Below are positions 34,099-45,800 of a stretch of DNA of 64,000 nt, one piece after another. This DNA is from Glebionis coronaria (lineage: Eukaryota; Streptophyta; Magnoliopsida; Asterales; Asteraceae). Every line of letters begins with the position of its first letter. The stretch's first letter is position 1. Location of the stretch: positions 248,001 to 312,000 of the forward strand of contig JANFOE010000587.1 of NCBI GenBank assembly GCA_025667525.1. Reading direction: 5' to 3'. Made by a program: the position numbers and the translations under genes. The notes under the pieces were generated by a model. That model did not search any database. It was given only the letters and a program-made list of their open reading frames with translations, and had not been told where the DNA came from.

Positions 34099-37000
34099 GG
34101 ACGTGAGCTTGATGAAGAAGAGTTGGCATTTCTTGCGGATCCGGGAGTCGCGGACACTGACGGTCTCACAGCAGCCATCACAAACAATGCCGCATATCAA
34201 TGTGATGATTTGGATGCATACGACTCTGACTGTGATGATCTCAATACCGCCAAAGCAGCTCTCATGGCAAATCTTTCACTTTATGGAGCTAATACAATTT
34301 CTGAGGTACCACATACTGCTACAGATACTAGTATTGTACCTTATCAAGTTGAGCAAGTGTCTGAGTATTCGGAACAGCCTCCGGTGGTTAGTAACTCAAT
34401 CGAGGAGACAAACAATGATCTCAATATCAATGAAAGTCCCCAGACTTTGAGTGAACCACAACCGGGAGCTATTACGACTACCAAATCGTCTGCTCAACCT
34501 GATTTGGTTATGGTTTCAGCATCTTTGCTTAGCCAAATGAATAATGCGGTCCTTGAAACCCTCAGTGTTAATCAGACTTTATCTGCCGAGCTTGCTTTGC
34601 ATAAGGAAAAGGTTAAAACCTTGGAATTAACTCCTGTGTCCACTACCTTAACCAACCTGAATTTGATAGGTTTAGGCAAGTCCAAATGGATAATCTGCTA
34701 GAAATTGAGAGTTTAAGAGCAAATCTTTCGAAAGAACTTAAAGAAAAGAGTCAGTCGTTAATAATTTTCAAAAACTACAAACGGATTTCGAAATACTCGA
34801 GTCTAAAAGAGTTGAAACGGAAATTAAGTGTTCTGAGAGAGTTAAAAAGACTGAAATTTTGCTTTTAAAATTTTACTCTGCTTCGCATTTAGTACACTTG
34901 TTTCATTCTTCATTTCAAGAGTTCAATCTATCGCGTTTCATAGACCTACCACCTAACCCAGGGTATGCAAAGCAAGTATTTCACCACAACCCACGACTTT
35001 ATGATGCAACTAAGTTAGGATTGGTATTGGATCCGATTGTGTTTGTAAATGAATCTGAGAGCATGACACCATATGAAGATAATCGGTTAAAATTACTTAC
35101 TTCATATCCTGAATATGACTATGCTCAAATGAATGCAACAAATGCTAAGATAGATCTTAGAACTCGATTTAATATGCAAAAGAAAACTATCCAAACATCC
35201 ACTTTCATTCCTACTAGAGAATGCCTTAGTATAATTCCTACACTCGTTAACTCGGACGAGCCAAAGGAAACTCCTAAGCCACCGGTAAGTACGGTAAAGC
35301 TCAGCTTGGAATAGATTGAGCGATACCTTACCGATTTTGACAAGGTCATCCTGGAATGTACGACTTCAACGGATCTAACCGCTGGAGAATGGGCTTTCGA
35401 ACACATGAAAACGGTGTTTGAGAAAGAGATCGTTCTGTTTGTGAACCATATTAAAAATGGAGTCTATAATCTATCGGGAAATCTAAATTTTGAAATTGAA
35501 GTTCAAAAAGTTTTCTATGAAATGGATGATGCTTATGAACAACATTTAATTGAAAAAGAAAAGATTTTATCCGAATATGACCGATTCTTAGAACATATAG
35601 TGTCTCTCGAAGTGATGCAAGTTGTTACTCTTAAATATGCTCATGAGATTTCATCTACTACTGTGAATATATGTGATGATGTGCATGATATGTCTGTGAA
35701 TATTGTTGCGCCTGTGCTTGATGTAGATAATCATTCTTGTCATGAATCCAACGCTGAATTTTTAAAGCTTCAAGATTCTTATAACACACTTTCAAAACGT
35801 TTTAATGAGCTTCAACAACATTGTATATCTCTTGAAATTGAAAATCAGTCTAAAAATGAAACTCTTTCAAAAACAAATGAGTGTGAAAACTCCGTTGAGA
35901 ATAGGGACAAGATGATTCAGGTAGTTCAGGCTTTAGAGGAAGAAATTATGAGACTTAAGAGAGAATCAGTAGCAGAGAAATTGGAACTAGAGGCTACAGA
36001 GATTAAAAATCATGCCCTAGAAGATAGAATTACTTCTATGATAGGGGAGATTGATAAAGTAAAGCAGGGTTTCCCAGATCTTTATGGTTCATTAGAAGAA
36101 CGCTTCGCTTTTAATGCGGCAGAGCAAAAGTCACTCGTTGACCAATTGAACCGTAAGTGCGAGGAAATCTCTGACTTAAACATTCAACTCATAGACAAAA
36201 ACATGGTTTTGGCTGAATTAAAGGAGACACTTCAACTCAAAGGACAAGAAGTTGTCAATAATTAAGCTACAATCTCAGCCTCGACCTCTAATGCTCCCAA
36301 ACCCAACCCACATGTGCTATATCGGGATCCAAAATTTAAGAATAGTCCAACTAAGTTTGCCACATACATGAAAAATGCCTTAGAACACGATGATCTTGCT
36401 AGAGAGATTGTTGATGACATGCGTGAACTAGATCCCACAAGCCATCTTCTATATGAGATTTTCTTATATGTGGATCGCGTTCAGGATTGTTTAGCAAACT
36501 TAGAGTACATTGGGCAACCGATATCTGTACCCCCGAAACAGCAAACCCCCACCATTGCCATTACTCCATTCAATAAGAATCCAGGATCTAAGCCTATTTT
36601 AAACACACCCATCAAGGCTACATCGAAATCTGTCACTAATGTTCCCATGGCTTCTACAGGAGTAATTATGTCTACTAAGGCTAAAAGATCTCAAGACAAG
36701 AAAGATAGGATCAAGCCTTCCACTAGTAGGACGGCCAAGAAGAAAGTAGAAGTTCATCCTAGGAATGTTATTTCAGTTTCTAATAAAAAGAATCATGTAT
36801 CTAAGACAAAAGGATCTGCTTCTGTGCAGAAGCGTAAGAAAAATGTGAATTCGAATTTGCAATGTTGGAATTGTAATGAATGCATGTTTTCTCAGCGTCA
36901 TGATTTATGCCTTGTTGATCACGTGAATGAAATGTATGCTATTAGGAACAACCTTGAATGGATTCCAACGGGTAAGAAATTCACCCAAGTTGGTTGGCAA

Positions 37001-37389
37001 TGGAAACCCACTGGTAGGACCTTTACTGCTAATGGAACTAAGTGCCCTTTAACTAGGATCACATCCACAGAAGTTAGGTCTCAGCGTCCTTTAAATAGGA
37101 ACACTATCACTAAGAAATGGAAAAAGCGCCCTTTAACTAGGTCTGCCCCCACTATTGTGCCTACCAGTGAAGAAGTACCTCAGGATCTTAGACAACTAGA
37201 ATCCAAGCCGGCATTTAGGAAGCAAGTTTGGAAGCCTAAGAATTCTTCGGTTAGCAAATCTAAGATAATTATATCTATACCTGCTAACACAGAGGAACTA
37301 CTAGATTCCGATACATCGTCTTTGTCTGGTGATATTTTCAGGTGGTCCAAATCATCCTCTGGTACTTCGACTCTTGATGCTCAAAGCAT
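34099..37389 (+). pseudogene. Copia gag-pol linker with coiled-coil region, interrupted
   Basis: A very long linker between zinc knuckle and protease, in several frames. It starts with an acidic [20 protein letters not shown] stretch at about 34219, which is characteristic, from memory, of a group of Asteraceae copia elements. Frames change near 34690 and 34860. From 34859 to 37393 one frame is open apart from stops at 35312 and 36263. The middle (35405-36260) is rich in heptad-like Leu/Ile with Glu and Lys, typical of a coiled coil (many EKEK, LEEEIMRLKRES words). The tail before protease is basic (Lys/Arg/Thr/Ser). Its function is unknown. Coiled coils could mediate particle assembly, an inference. 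Confidence 0.7.
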
Positions 37390-37980
37390 ATGACCGGAGA
37401 TCGCTCGATGCTCAGAAATTTCGTCAGCAAGTTTCTAGGAACGGTTAAATTCGGCAACGACCATATTGCGAAGATCATGGGTTATGGTGAATACCAAATT
37501 GGGAATGTTACAATTTCAAGAGTTTATTATGTGAAGGGACTTGGTCACAATCTATTTTCAGTGGGACAATTTTGGGATACAAACCTTGAAGTGGCCTTTC
37601 GACAACATACTTGCTTTATTCGCGATCTTGCAGGAAATGATTTGTTAAAGGGTTCTCGAGGGAATAATCTCTACACACTGTCTATTCAAAACATGATGGC
37701 CGCCTCTCATGTTTGCTTGCTCTCCAAAGCATCTAAGACCAAGTCATGGTTGTGGCATCGCCGGTTATCTCATCTTAACTTTGATGCTATTAACCATTTG
37801 GCTAAAAACGAACTTGTTCGTGGTCTTCCAAAACTTAAGTTTGACAAGGATCATTTATGTTCCGCGTGTTCTTTGGGGAAAAGCACCAAGAAATCATACA
37901 AACCTAAAGCTGAAGACACCAATCAAGAACCACTGTATCTTTTGCACATGGATCTTTGCGGGGCCAATGCGTACAACTAG
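37363..37980 (+). pseudogene. Copia protease and integrase N-terminus; protease motif broken
   Basis: In the frame of the following open stretch the active-site segment reads W-Y-F-D-S-stop-C-S-K-H-M-T-G: the Gly codon of the D-S-G triad is a TGA at 37375-37377. The protease remainder shows VKFGNDHIAKIMGYG and SRVYYVKGLGHNLFSVGQFW. The zinc-binding part of integrase follows: LWHRRLSHLNFDAINHLAKN and, 20-odd residues later, CSAC (H-H-C-C). A frameshift at about 37960, inside the conserved HMDLCG segment, throws the frame out, ending at TAG 37978. The protease would release Gag and the enzymes. Confidence 0.85.
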
Positions 37981-39180
37981 TGTGAGTGGTAGAAAATACA
38001 TCCTTGTCATGGTGGATGATTTCTCAGGGTTTACATGGGTAAAATTTTTAGCATCCAAGGATCAAGCACCAGAGTATATTATTACTTTCTTAAAGATGAT
38101 CCAAGTACGTCTTAATGCTACTGTTCACCGCATTCAGACTGATAACGGTATTGAGTTCGTTAATCAGACTCTTCAAAATTATTATGAAAAGGTTGGTATT
38201 TCTCATAAAACATCTGTGGCTCGCACTCCACAACAAAATGGTGTCGTTGAAAGACGTAACCGTACACTTATGAAAGCTGTTAGAACTATGTTGATTTATG
38301 CGAATGCTCCTTTATTCTTATGGGCTGAAGCAGTGGCAACCGCATGTTATACCCAAAACCGCTCCATCATTCGTAAACGCCATGGTAAAACTACATATGA
38401 GCTACTTCATGGACACAAACCCGATATTTCATGTCTTCATGTGTTTGGTGCACTGTGTTATCCAAATGCAAATAGTGAGAATCTGGGCAAACTTCAACCG
38501 AAGGCTGATATTAGAATTTTCATTGGTTACTCGCCTGCAAAGAAAGCTTACCGAATTTATAACCGTCGTCTTGGCAAGATTGTAGAAACTTTGGATGCCG
38601 ATTTTGATGAGCTGACAGCGATGGCTTCTGAGCAACACAGCTCTGAACCCGCATTACATGAGATGGGAACCGGTACAATCAGTTCCGGATTAACTCCCAA
38701 CAATCCTACTTCTCCATCATTTATACCACCTACAAGGTCCGAGTGGGATGAGTTTTTTCAACCTATGTTTGATGAATTCTTTGATCCAGCTAGTAATGAT
38801 TCTCCAGCACCTACAGCCGTAGCTCCGTTTCCCGAAGTTGTTGCTCTAGATAATGGAAATCAGTCCGAGACATCTACTGTTACTCTTGAACCAGATGTCC
38901 CATCCCCCACTAATTCACAAACTACACCTGAATCATCACCCCCACTCGTTCCGAATGATGTTGAAGAGGATCCTATGATCACGATTTGGAATATGCTCAC
39001 TTACAAGAGCTTCCCTTCTTTGGTTCACAAATACTTGAAGACCCTAACGTTGCGTCTACCTCAGAGGAAGCTTCTGCAATCGTTCACTCCCGACCACCAA
39101 GGATTGAAAATCATAACACTAAATGGACAAAGGATCACCCAATCCGCAATATTATTGGTGACATTGATCGACCAGTCTTA
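37960..39180 (+). pseudogene. Copia integrase core and C-terminal linker
   Basis: After the frameshift the integrase catalytic core is open: KYILVMVDDFSGFTWVKF, IQTDNGIEFVNQTLQNYYEK with the second Asp, then TPQQNGVVERRNRTLMKAVR holding the Glu. Next come FLWAEAVATACYTQNRS and HVFGALCYP, then a Ser/Pro/Thr-rich linker with NNPTSPSFIPP. The copia integrase inserts cDNA with 5-bp duplications, consistent with the flanking TAATT. A frameshift near 38985 separates it from the reverse transcriptase. Confidence 0.9.
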
Positions 39181-40197
39181 ACACGCCACCAACTCCAAGA
39201 ACATGCATTATATTGCTACTTTGATGCATTTCTTTCCGACTCTGAACCTAAAAACTGGCAACAAGCAATGACTAAATCATCTTGGATTGAAGCCATGCAA
39301 GAGGAACTAAATGAATTTCAATGTCTTGAAGTGTGGGAATTAGTTCCTTTACCCAGCAATGTTGAAATCCTTACATTGTTGTGGGTGTATAAGGTTAAAC
39401 TCGATGAGTTAGGTGGAGTGCTGAAGAACAAAGATAGATTGGTTGCTAGAGGTTACAAACAAGCTTTGGGTATTGACTTTGAAGAATCCTTTGCTCCTGT
39501 TGCACGATTAGAGGCAATTAGACTATTCCTTGCTTATGCTGCTCACATGAATATGATCGTCTACCAAATGGATGTTAAGATGGCATTTCTCAATGGTGAA
39601 TTAAGGGAAGATGTCTATGTAAGCCAGCCGAATGGATTCGTCAACTCGGAGTATCTTAATCATGTGTACAAGCTCAAGAAGGCTCTTTACGGGCTGAAAC
39701 AAGCTCCACACGCGTGGTACGATCTCTTATCATCGTATCTCATCTCGAAAGGCTTCTCCAAAGGCAAAGTGGACCCAACATTATTTATTCTCAAGGAGGA
39801 CAACGACATGATACTGGTACAAATTTATGTTGATGATATAATATTTGCTGCTACTAATCAACGATTGTCTGACCATTTTGAGAAAATTATGTCCACACAT
39901 TTTAAGATGTCGATGATGGGAAAAATTTCATTTTTCTTAGGGTTGCAAATTTCTCAGAATACCAGAGGCATCTTCATTAATCAATCCAAATTTGCTCTTG
40001 AATCATTAAAGAAGTATCATTTTGAAAACTGTGACCCCGTGGATACTCCAATGGTGGAGAGATCCAAGTTAGATGAAGATAAGGAAGGGATAGTTGTCGA
40101 TCCCAAACTTTACCGTGGAATGATCGGCACCCTTCTCTATCTGACTGCAAGCAGGCCTGATTTGCAATTTGCTATATGCATGTGTGCCCGGTATTAG
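38986..40197 (+). pseudogene. Copia reverse transcriptase
   Basis: Copia-type polymerase, nearly complete in one frame. It shows WIEAMQEELNEFQCLEVWEL, then KVKLDELGGVLKNKDRLVARGY, DFEESFAPVARLEAIR, QMDVKMAFLNGELREDVYV, YKLKKALYGLKQAPHAWYD, the catalytic YVDD at 39826-39837, and KMSMMGKISFFLGLQISQ. The frame ends at a TAG (40195), where related proteins continue (ARP, TEKHL), so it is a nonsense change just before RNase H. The upstream frame change near 38985 detaches it from integrase. Confidence 0.92.
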
Positions 40198-40809
40198 GCT
40201 CGGCCTACCGAAAAGCACTTACATGTTGTGAAAAGGATCTTTCGATATCTTAAAGGAACACTTAATTGTGGTCTGTGGTATCCGAAGGATTCTTCTATTG
40301 CACTAATCTCATATGCAGATGCGGATTATGCTGGGTGTCAAGATACTAGACGTAGCACTTCTGGCAGTGTGCAACTTCTTGGAGATAGACTTATTAGTTG
40401 GACATCTAAAAGGCAGAAAAGCGCTACGATATCAAGTACAGAGGCTGAATACATTGCTATGTCCGGTTGTTGTGCTCAAGTTCTTTGGATGAGATCACAA
40501 TTAACTGACTACGGTCTTGGATTCAACAAAATCCCGATGTACTGTGATAATAAAAGTGCAATTGCTCTGTGCTGCAACTATGTTCAACATTCCCGGGCGA
40601 AGCACATTGACATACGCTACAACTTCATCAAAGAGCAAGTGGAAAATGGAGTGATCGAATTGTACTTCGTCAACACTGAGTATCAGCTGGCAAATAGATT
40701 CACGAAGGCATTAGATCGAGGACGTATCGAGTTTTTGATCGAAAAGCTAGGCATGAAATCATTCTCACCAGCGACACTTAAGGAGTTGACAGAAGAATCT
40801 GAAGAATAG
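40198..40809 (+). pseudogene. Copia RNase H
   Basis: In frame with the reverse transcriptase after the TAG at 40195. Shows [31 protein letters not shown] and [10 protein letters not shown], giving the acidic catalytic residues, followed by [19 protein letters not shown] and a C-terminal [19 protein letters not shown]. It ends at TAG 40807. Complete in itself apart from the upstream nonsense codon. Degrades RNA in the RNA/DNA hybrid. Confidence 0.92.
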
Positions 40810-42829
40810 TAGTGGTAAACTATTCTCGAGTATCCTTTGATCGTGATCTTGTATATTATCGTATATATTTAACCCACCAAAAGAAAAATACAAGAATATA
40901 AAACATAGAAAAACCTTAAAAATATAAAACATACAAAAACCATAAAAAAATATAAAATCAAGAAAATCCAAAAATATTTTTTCATTTTCAAAATGGGCAT
41001 GTCTTTTAGTACGATAATATTTACGGCCTTAGAAATGTCGATTAAAATTGACACGGCGCCATAAATAGAGTCCGTATACAAGTTGTACATGTTTTAAAAC
41101 ATGCCCATAATGGCTTGTAGTTATTTTAGACTGCAACCAGTTTTTCGCATTAAAGTCACGTTTTTCTTATGAAAACGTTGGATCACAACGGGAATTAATT
41201 TTCTCGGGCAAGGTTTACTTTAAAACCTTGTAAGGGACAAAGTTTACTTTATAACTTGGTCTAACACAAGTTAGTGTACGTATCAGTGCACTGATTTTGT
41301 CAAAATAAGAGAAATCTTATTGCCACCAGAATCGTTCCAACCAATCAATTAACCGGAAAATGTCTTCATGAATATTTGCTGCTTTAACATCATTGACTAC
41401 AGCTCTTTAAATAGAAAATGGGTTCGTGGTTAAGGGGGAGCAAATATTAAATCTTACTGGAATTAAAATTGGTCTTCAAAAAGGATTTTCAGAAAATATA
41501 AACCGTTTATCTTCATCATTAAATGCTCAGTGTGCCTTGTGTGGTTTAGTAATTCAAGTATAGGTTATTTGAATTTTGGCATTAAGTGTTTGTGTTCGTG
41601 TTTGTGAGCGGGTTGGTATTTCGTTAAGTCTATTTGGTTAATCCTAAGTAACTTTAAAACAAATACTATTAACTAGGGGGGCCATTTTTGCAAATGTTGC
41701 AAAATAGGGGTTCAATGTGTAAACTTGGCAAAAATTTGACCAAGTCAAAACACTACACCCCCCTTTCCCGTTCTTTCTTCACCATCGCAAAAACACACAA
41801 ACACAAGCTTAAACCGCCATTGTTGGACCTTTCCATAACCTTCGATTTTTGAGTTTTTGATTCCTTGCTATCTGTTCATCATCTAGGTATTGTTTTGTGC
41901 TTTAAATGTGATTTCATTTATTATCTTTATACTCAAACAAACAGACAGAGATCAAAGATAATCAAAAAATTAGGGTTTCTAAGTTTTTGCGATGAAAATG
42001 GAAATTAAGTTGTGGGATTTGTTTAGAATGACTAGATGCACAATGGTTTTGCCCAGAATTGTTTAAAACGTTGCCTAGCTCCTGGATTTGAGAAGTCAAA
42101 GTTTAGATCGGATCCCTGTCACGGATTCCGATGATCATTACGATACTTCATTGCGATGCTGGTCATTGCGATGAGTCATTCCAATGGCTCATTGTGATGG
42201 GCTATTGTGATGAGTCATTCCGATGGCTCATTGCGATGGCTCATTGCGATGTATCATTGCGATGGCTCATTGCGATGGGCTATTGCGATGGGTCATTGCG
42301 ATGGCTCATTGCGATGGGTCATTCCGATGAAGCATTACGATGGCATATTGCGATGATGCATTCCGATGCGTTATTGCGATGGCATTGTAATGGTATTGCG
42401 ATGGGACATATTGCGATGGTTTCTCAAACATTCCGATGGAATCGTAATTATTGTGATGGACTTAGATATTGAGATAGAACATGATTTCGATAGGATTGCG
42501 TTGTGTTCATCATTGCAATGGCTATGTTAGGATTCCGATGGATTGATAGATTGCGATGGATTTAGGACGATTATTTTTCCGATGACTTGTAAGCTTGAAA
42601 TGTGTAATCTTGGTAATATTGTGATAGATTTTAATATTATGTTAGATTGTCTTGCTAGCATAATGTTAGGTGGCACCTATAGACTCGTGTCGTGATCTAG
42701 TTATGGTTGTTTTATAAATGTAATGTGCTATGCTCGTCGTGTGTTACTACAAATGCTACATATTGGCATAGATTTAAGATATATATGTTTTGTGTATATC
42801 ATTTGTGCTTATGTCATCAAAGCAGGAAA
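40810..42829 (+). other. Long noncoding leader between pol and the extra frame
   Basis: About 2 kb without a conserved frame. A polypurine-like TTAAGGGGGAGCAAA sits at about 41433. From 41640 to 41830 the sequence looks like a plant leader (CACCCCCCTTTCCCGTTC then CACCATCGC). A candidate splice pair is CATCATCTAG|GTATTG near 41886 and AAAGCAG|GAAA at about 42826, just before the extra frame's ATG. The repeat block at 42128-42560 lies between them. Internal promotion or splicing is inferred, not shown. Confidence 0.5.
42128..42560 (+). repeat. ATTGCGATGG tandem-like repeats upstream of the extra frame
   Basis: About two dozen variants of CATTGCGATGGCT, CATTGCGATGGGT and CATTCCGATG, mostly 10 to 14 bp apart. 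Open frames across it are by-products of the repeat. The motif is the same as in the gag leader (21893-22187), with GG rather than CT or AG following. Confidence 0.85.
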
Positions 42830-45800
42830 ATGTCGATCACAGAAGAACAACAACGACAACGTGATCTCGAACTTGTTTCGCTCAGCGACAGGCTACCATA
42901 TGCTGAGAACAACTCTCGTCTACAAGAGGATTTTGATCCGTCTTTACCAGCTTTCAAAATCGCCACGGATATCCTAGACATCTCACCCATCAGAGATACA
43001 CTCAGATGTACTGCCTCTGTTCCTGAAGTCTACATGCACGAGTTCTGGAATACTGCATCTCTTACTAAAAAGACTATCTCATTCCAACTGAACAAAACGC
43101 CAAGGGTACTTAACTTGAGCATCTTTCGGCAACTGTTTAAACTTCCTAGGTTGGCACAAGGAGAACAATTTGTTGCTAACCCAAAGATCGATGAAGTGTT
43201 TCGAGTCATTCGGGCTATGAATTATGAAGGTGAAATCCACAACCTATCCCAGTTCAACACATCACACATAGGGCAACCCTGGAAAGCACTTATCACCAGT
43301 ATTGTCAAATGTCTTAATGGAAAGACTAGGGGCATAGACGCGATGAGACCACCTCAGGCTCACTTACTTTAGGGACTGTACACTGCGTCTAAAGTAGACT
43401 ATGCACTTCTTTTCTGGCAAGAATTTTGTTATCAGTTTACTGGAACGAAGAAGAAATCCGTGCATCTTCCATTCCCAAGATTCACCAAGCTCATTATCAA
43501 CCACTTTATGAAGAATGACCCAACCATTGACACCCACGGGAATTTCTTCTACCACACCAAAGATGATGACTATGTGATTCTCCAAATGAATGCAGACACT
43601 AATTCCACAAAGTATGCATTACGTCCTGCCCTAGTACCTGTCACAATGATAAATGACGGAATCAAGGAAAGTGATAAATATCAAGAGATGCTTAATGATA
43701 TTGACGCACAGTTTCGACGTGCAAATTCACTTCCCTTAGAGAAACAAAAAGGTAAACGCAAGAAAAGAGTTTCAAAGCGCCAATCAACTGCTTCTTCTAA
43801 AGATAAAGACACAGGGATAATGCAAATAGTTGATGAAGATGATGATGAAGATGAGACGATCAATACTGAGGAAGAACAAGAAGAAGTACCACTCAGAAGG
43901 CCTAAGAAAGCAAAGCAGACTAAAGGTAAAGAAGCAAGTGTTGCTTCAGATGAACCTGCTCAACAAAACATTTCTGAAGCCAAACGACTGCGTATCGTTC
44001 TTCAACAAAGCAGACAGGAAGCTTTTGCAACTTCCACAGGATCAGACTCAAGAATGTTTGAAGACTTAGCAGATTTTGGTGATCCTGATGCTGACATGGC
44101 ATTTTATGAAGATCCTACCGATTAAGATGCTTATGAAGATGCTGATAACTTTCATTTTGAAAGTCGTGAGCAGAGTGAAGAGGGTGGTAGCAGTGCAAAC
44201 ACAGATATAAGTTTGATGTATCGAGACACTAATATCACCACATCCTTACCAGAACCAACTCACACACTGGTACACGATGATGCTCATGCAACTTTCATAC
44301 CAGAAACGCAACTTCAAAGTAAGTCTACTTCCAACTCTGACGATGTTATGAAATATCTTAATTTTAAAGGGGAGGGTGTCGAGGTTACAAATACTGACCC
44401 ATCGACAAATGAAGACATGGTGGATGATCCCATAACTACTGTTACATCAACCACCACTCCACCATTATCCACCCCGATCATCAGTGAAGTCATAACACCA
44501 GCTATCACACCAGCACTTGTTGCACAACCGATATCAACCACCATCCTAACCACTGAATCTACACCGTCATCAACAGCTGAACAACCTGTATCAACCACCG
44601 CCCCAATCACTGAATTACACCAACACCTATCCTTGAACAACCAGTATCATCCACCACCACCTTAGCAGTTATGGTTACACCTCCACTAGCAGAACAACAA
44701 GTATCACCCACATCCAATCCATTCCTCAATCCTCACAGTCAGTGATCCACTGATCTAGTCTCTTCAATCACAGCTGGAGGCTCAAGCTAAACAAATAGCT
44801 TCAGAGACTGAAAGATTCACCACTCCTCTCAAGGAACCGCAACCTGATGAGCCCACACTTAAGAAAATATCTAACATAGTGTCTAAACTTAAAGAACAAC
44901 ACAAATCATTTCTTGGAGAGAAGATACTCGTGACAAAGAGAATGCTGCTTTTCTTGGGTCAATTGATGAGAAGATGACCAAGATCATTCGACGAGAAGTC
45001 AAGTCATATGTTGATCAGCAGCTACCAACTTTTGTCGGTAATGGTTTATCTACACTTCAACAAATGACTTTGTTACAAACACATCTTCTAAATATGGGGG
45101 CTCATAAATCAAAAAATAAACGAAAAGTTCTACAATATCTCAACAAAGCAATTATTGACGATACACCAGCAGATACTATCGACTCTGATTCTGACAATTA
45201 AGAAGAATTAGAGGAGGAAGATAATGAGGGTAACGGCGAGGAGGATGATGTTGACAATGATCAAAGTGAGGAAGAGGATAAGGAAGGAGATGAGGAGGAA
45301 GAAGCGGATGAGGAAGAAAAGGATAAGGATGAATATGACGATGAGGACGAGGATACAAATGACGATGAGGATGATGATGATGATAATGACGATGGTAATG
45401 GAACCAACAAGGGTGATAAGAATGACGAAACGGGTACTAATGCCGAAGAGTCAAACAAGGATGAAGGTGATAAGGCAACCGAAAAAGGTATTGAAGAAGC
45501 TGCAACAAGCATTGCTAAAACCGCTGAAAAGACAGTGGAGTCTACTGTACCAAAAACTCAGCAAATTGACACAGGTATATCTACTGCACCAGTTTTTACT
45601 ACTGATTCTCACAATGAATCTGTAGAATATATGCAAGAAGAAGAACCAACAGGGTCAATGCTAGAAGAAGAACCTCGTGATGATATACCGGTGATGCAAG
45701 ATCAACCTTCAACACCATCTGAAGATCAGCACAACATTGATATGGAAGTTGAAGATTTAAATGTGCCAGAACCAACGTTTGCTGAATTTGTTATCATCGA

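Noticed and set aside
42131..42472. 113-codon open frame with repeated RWLIAMGHCD words
   Set aside because: It is a product of the CATTGCGATGG repeat, whose units happen to lack stops in this frame; no independent protein evidence.
44314..44640. 108-codon minus-strand frame rich in Val and Asp
   Set aside because: Antisense of the Thr/Pro-rich stretch of the extra frame, low complexity, no start context.
45176..45512. Minus-strand Ser-rich and Pro/His-rich open frames
   Set aside because: They are antisense shadows of the Asp/Glu-coding purine-rich tract of the extra frame.
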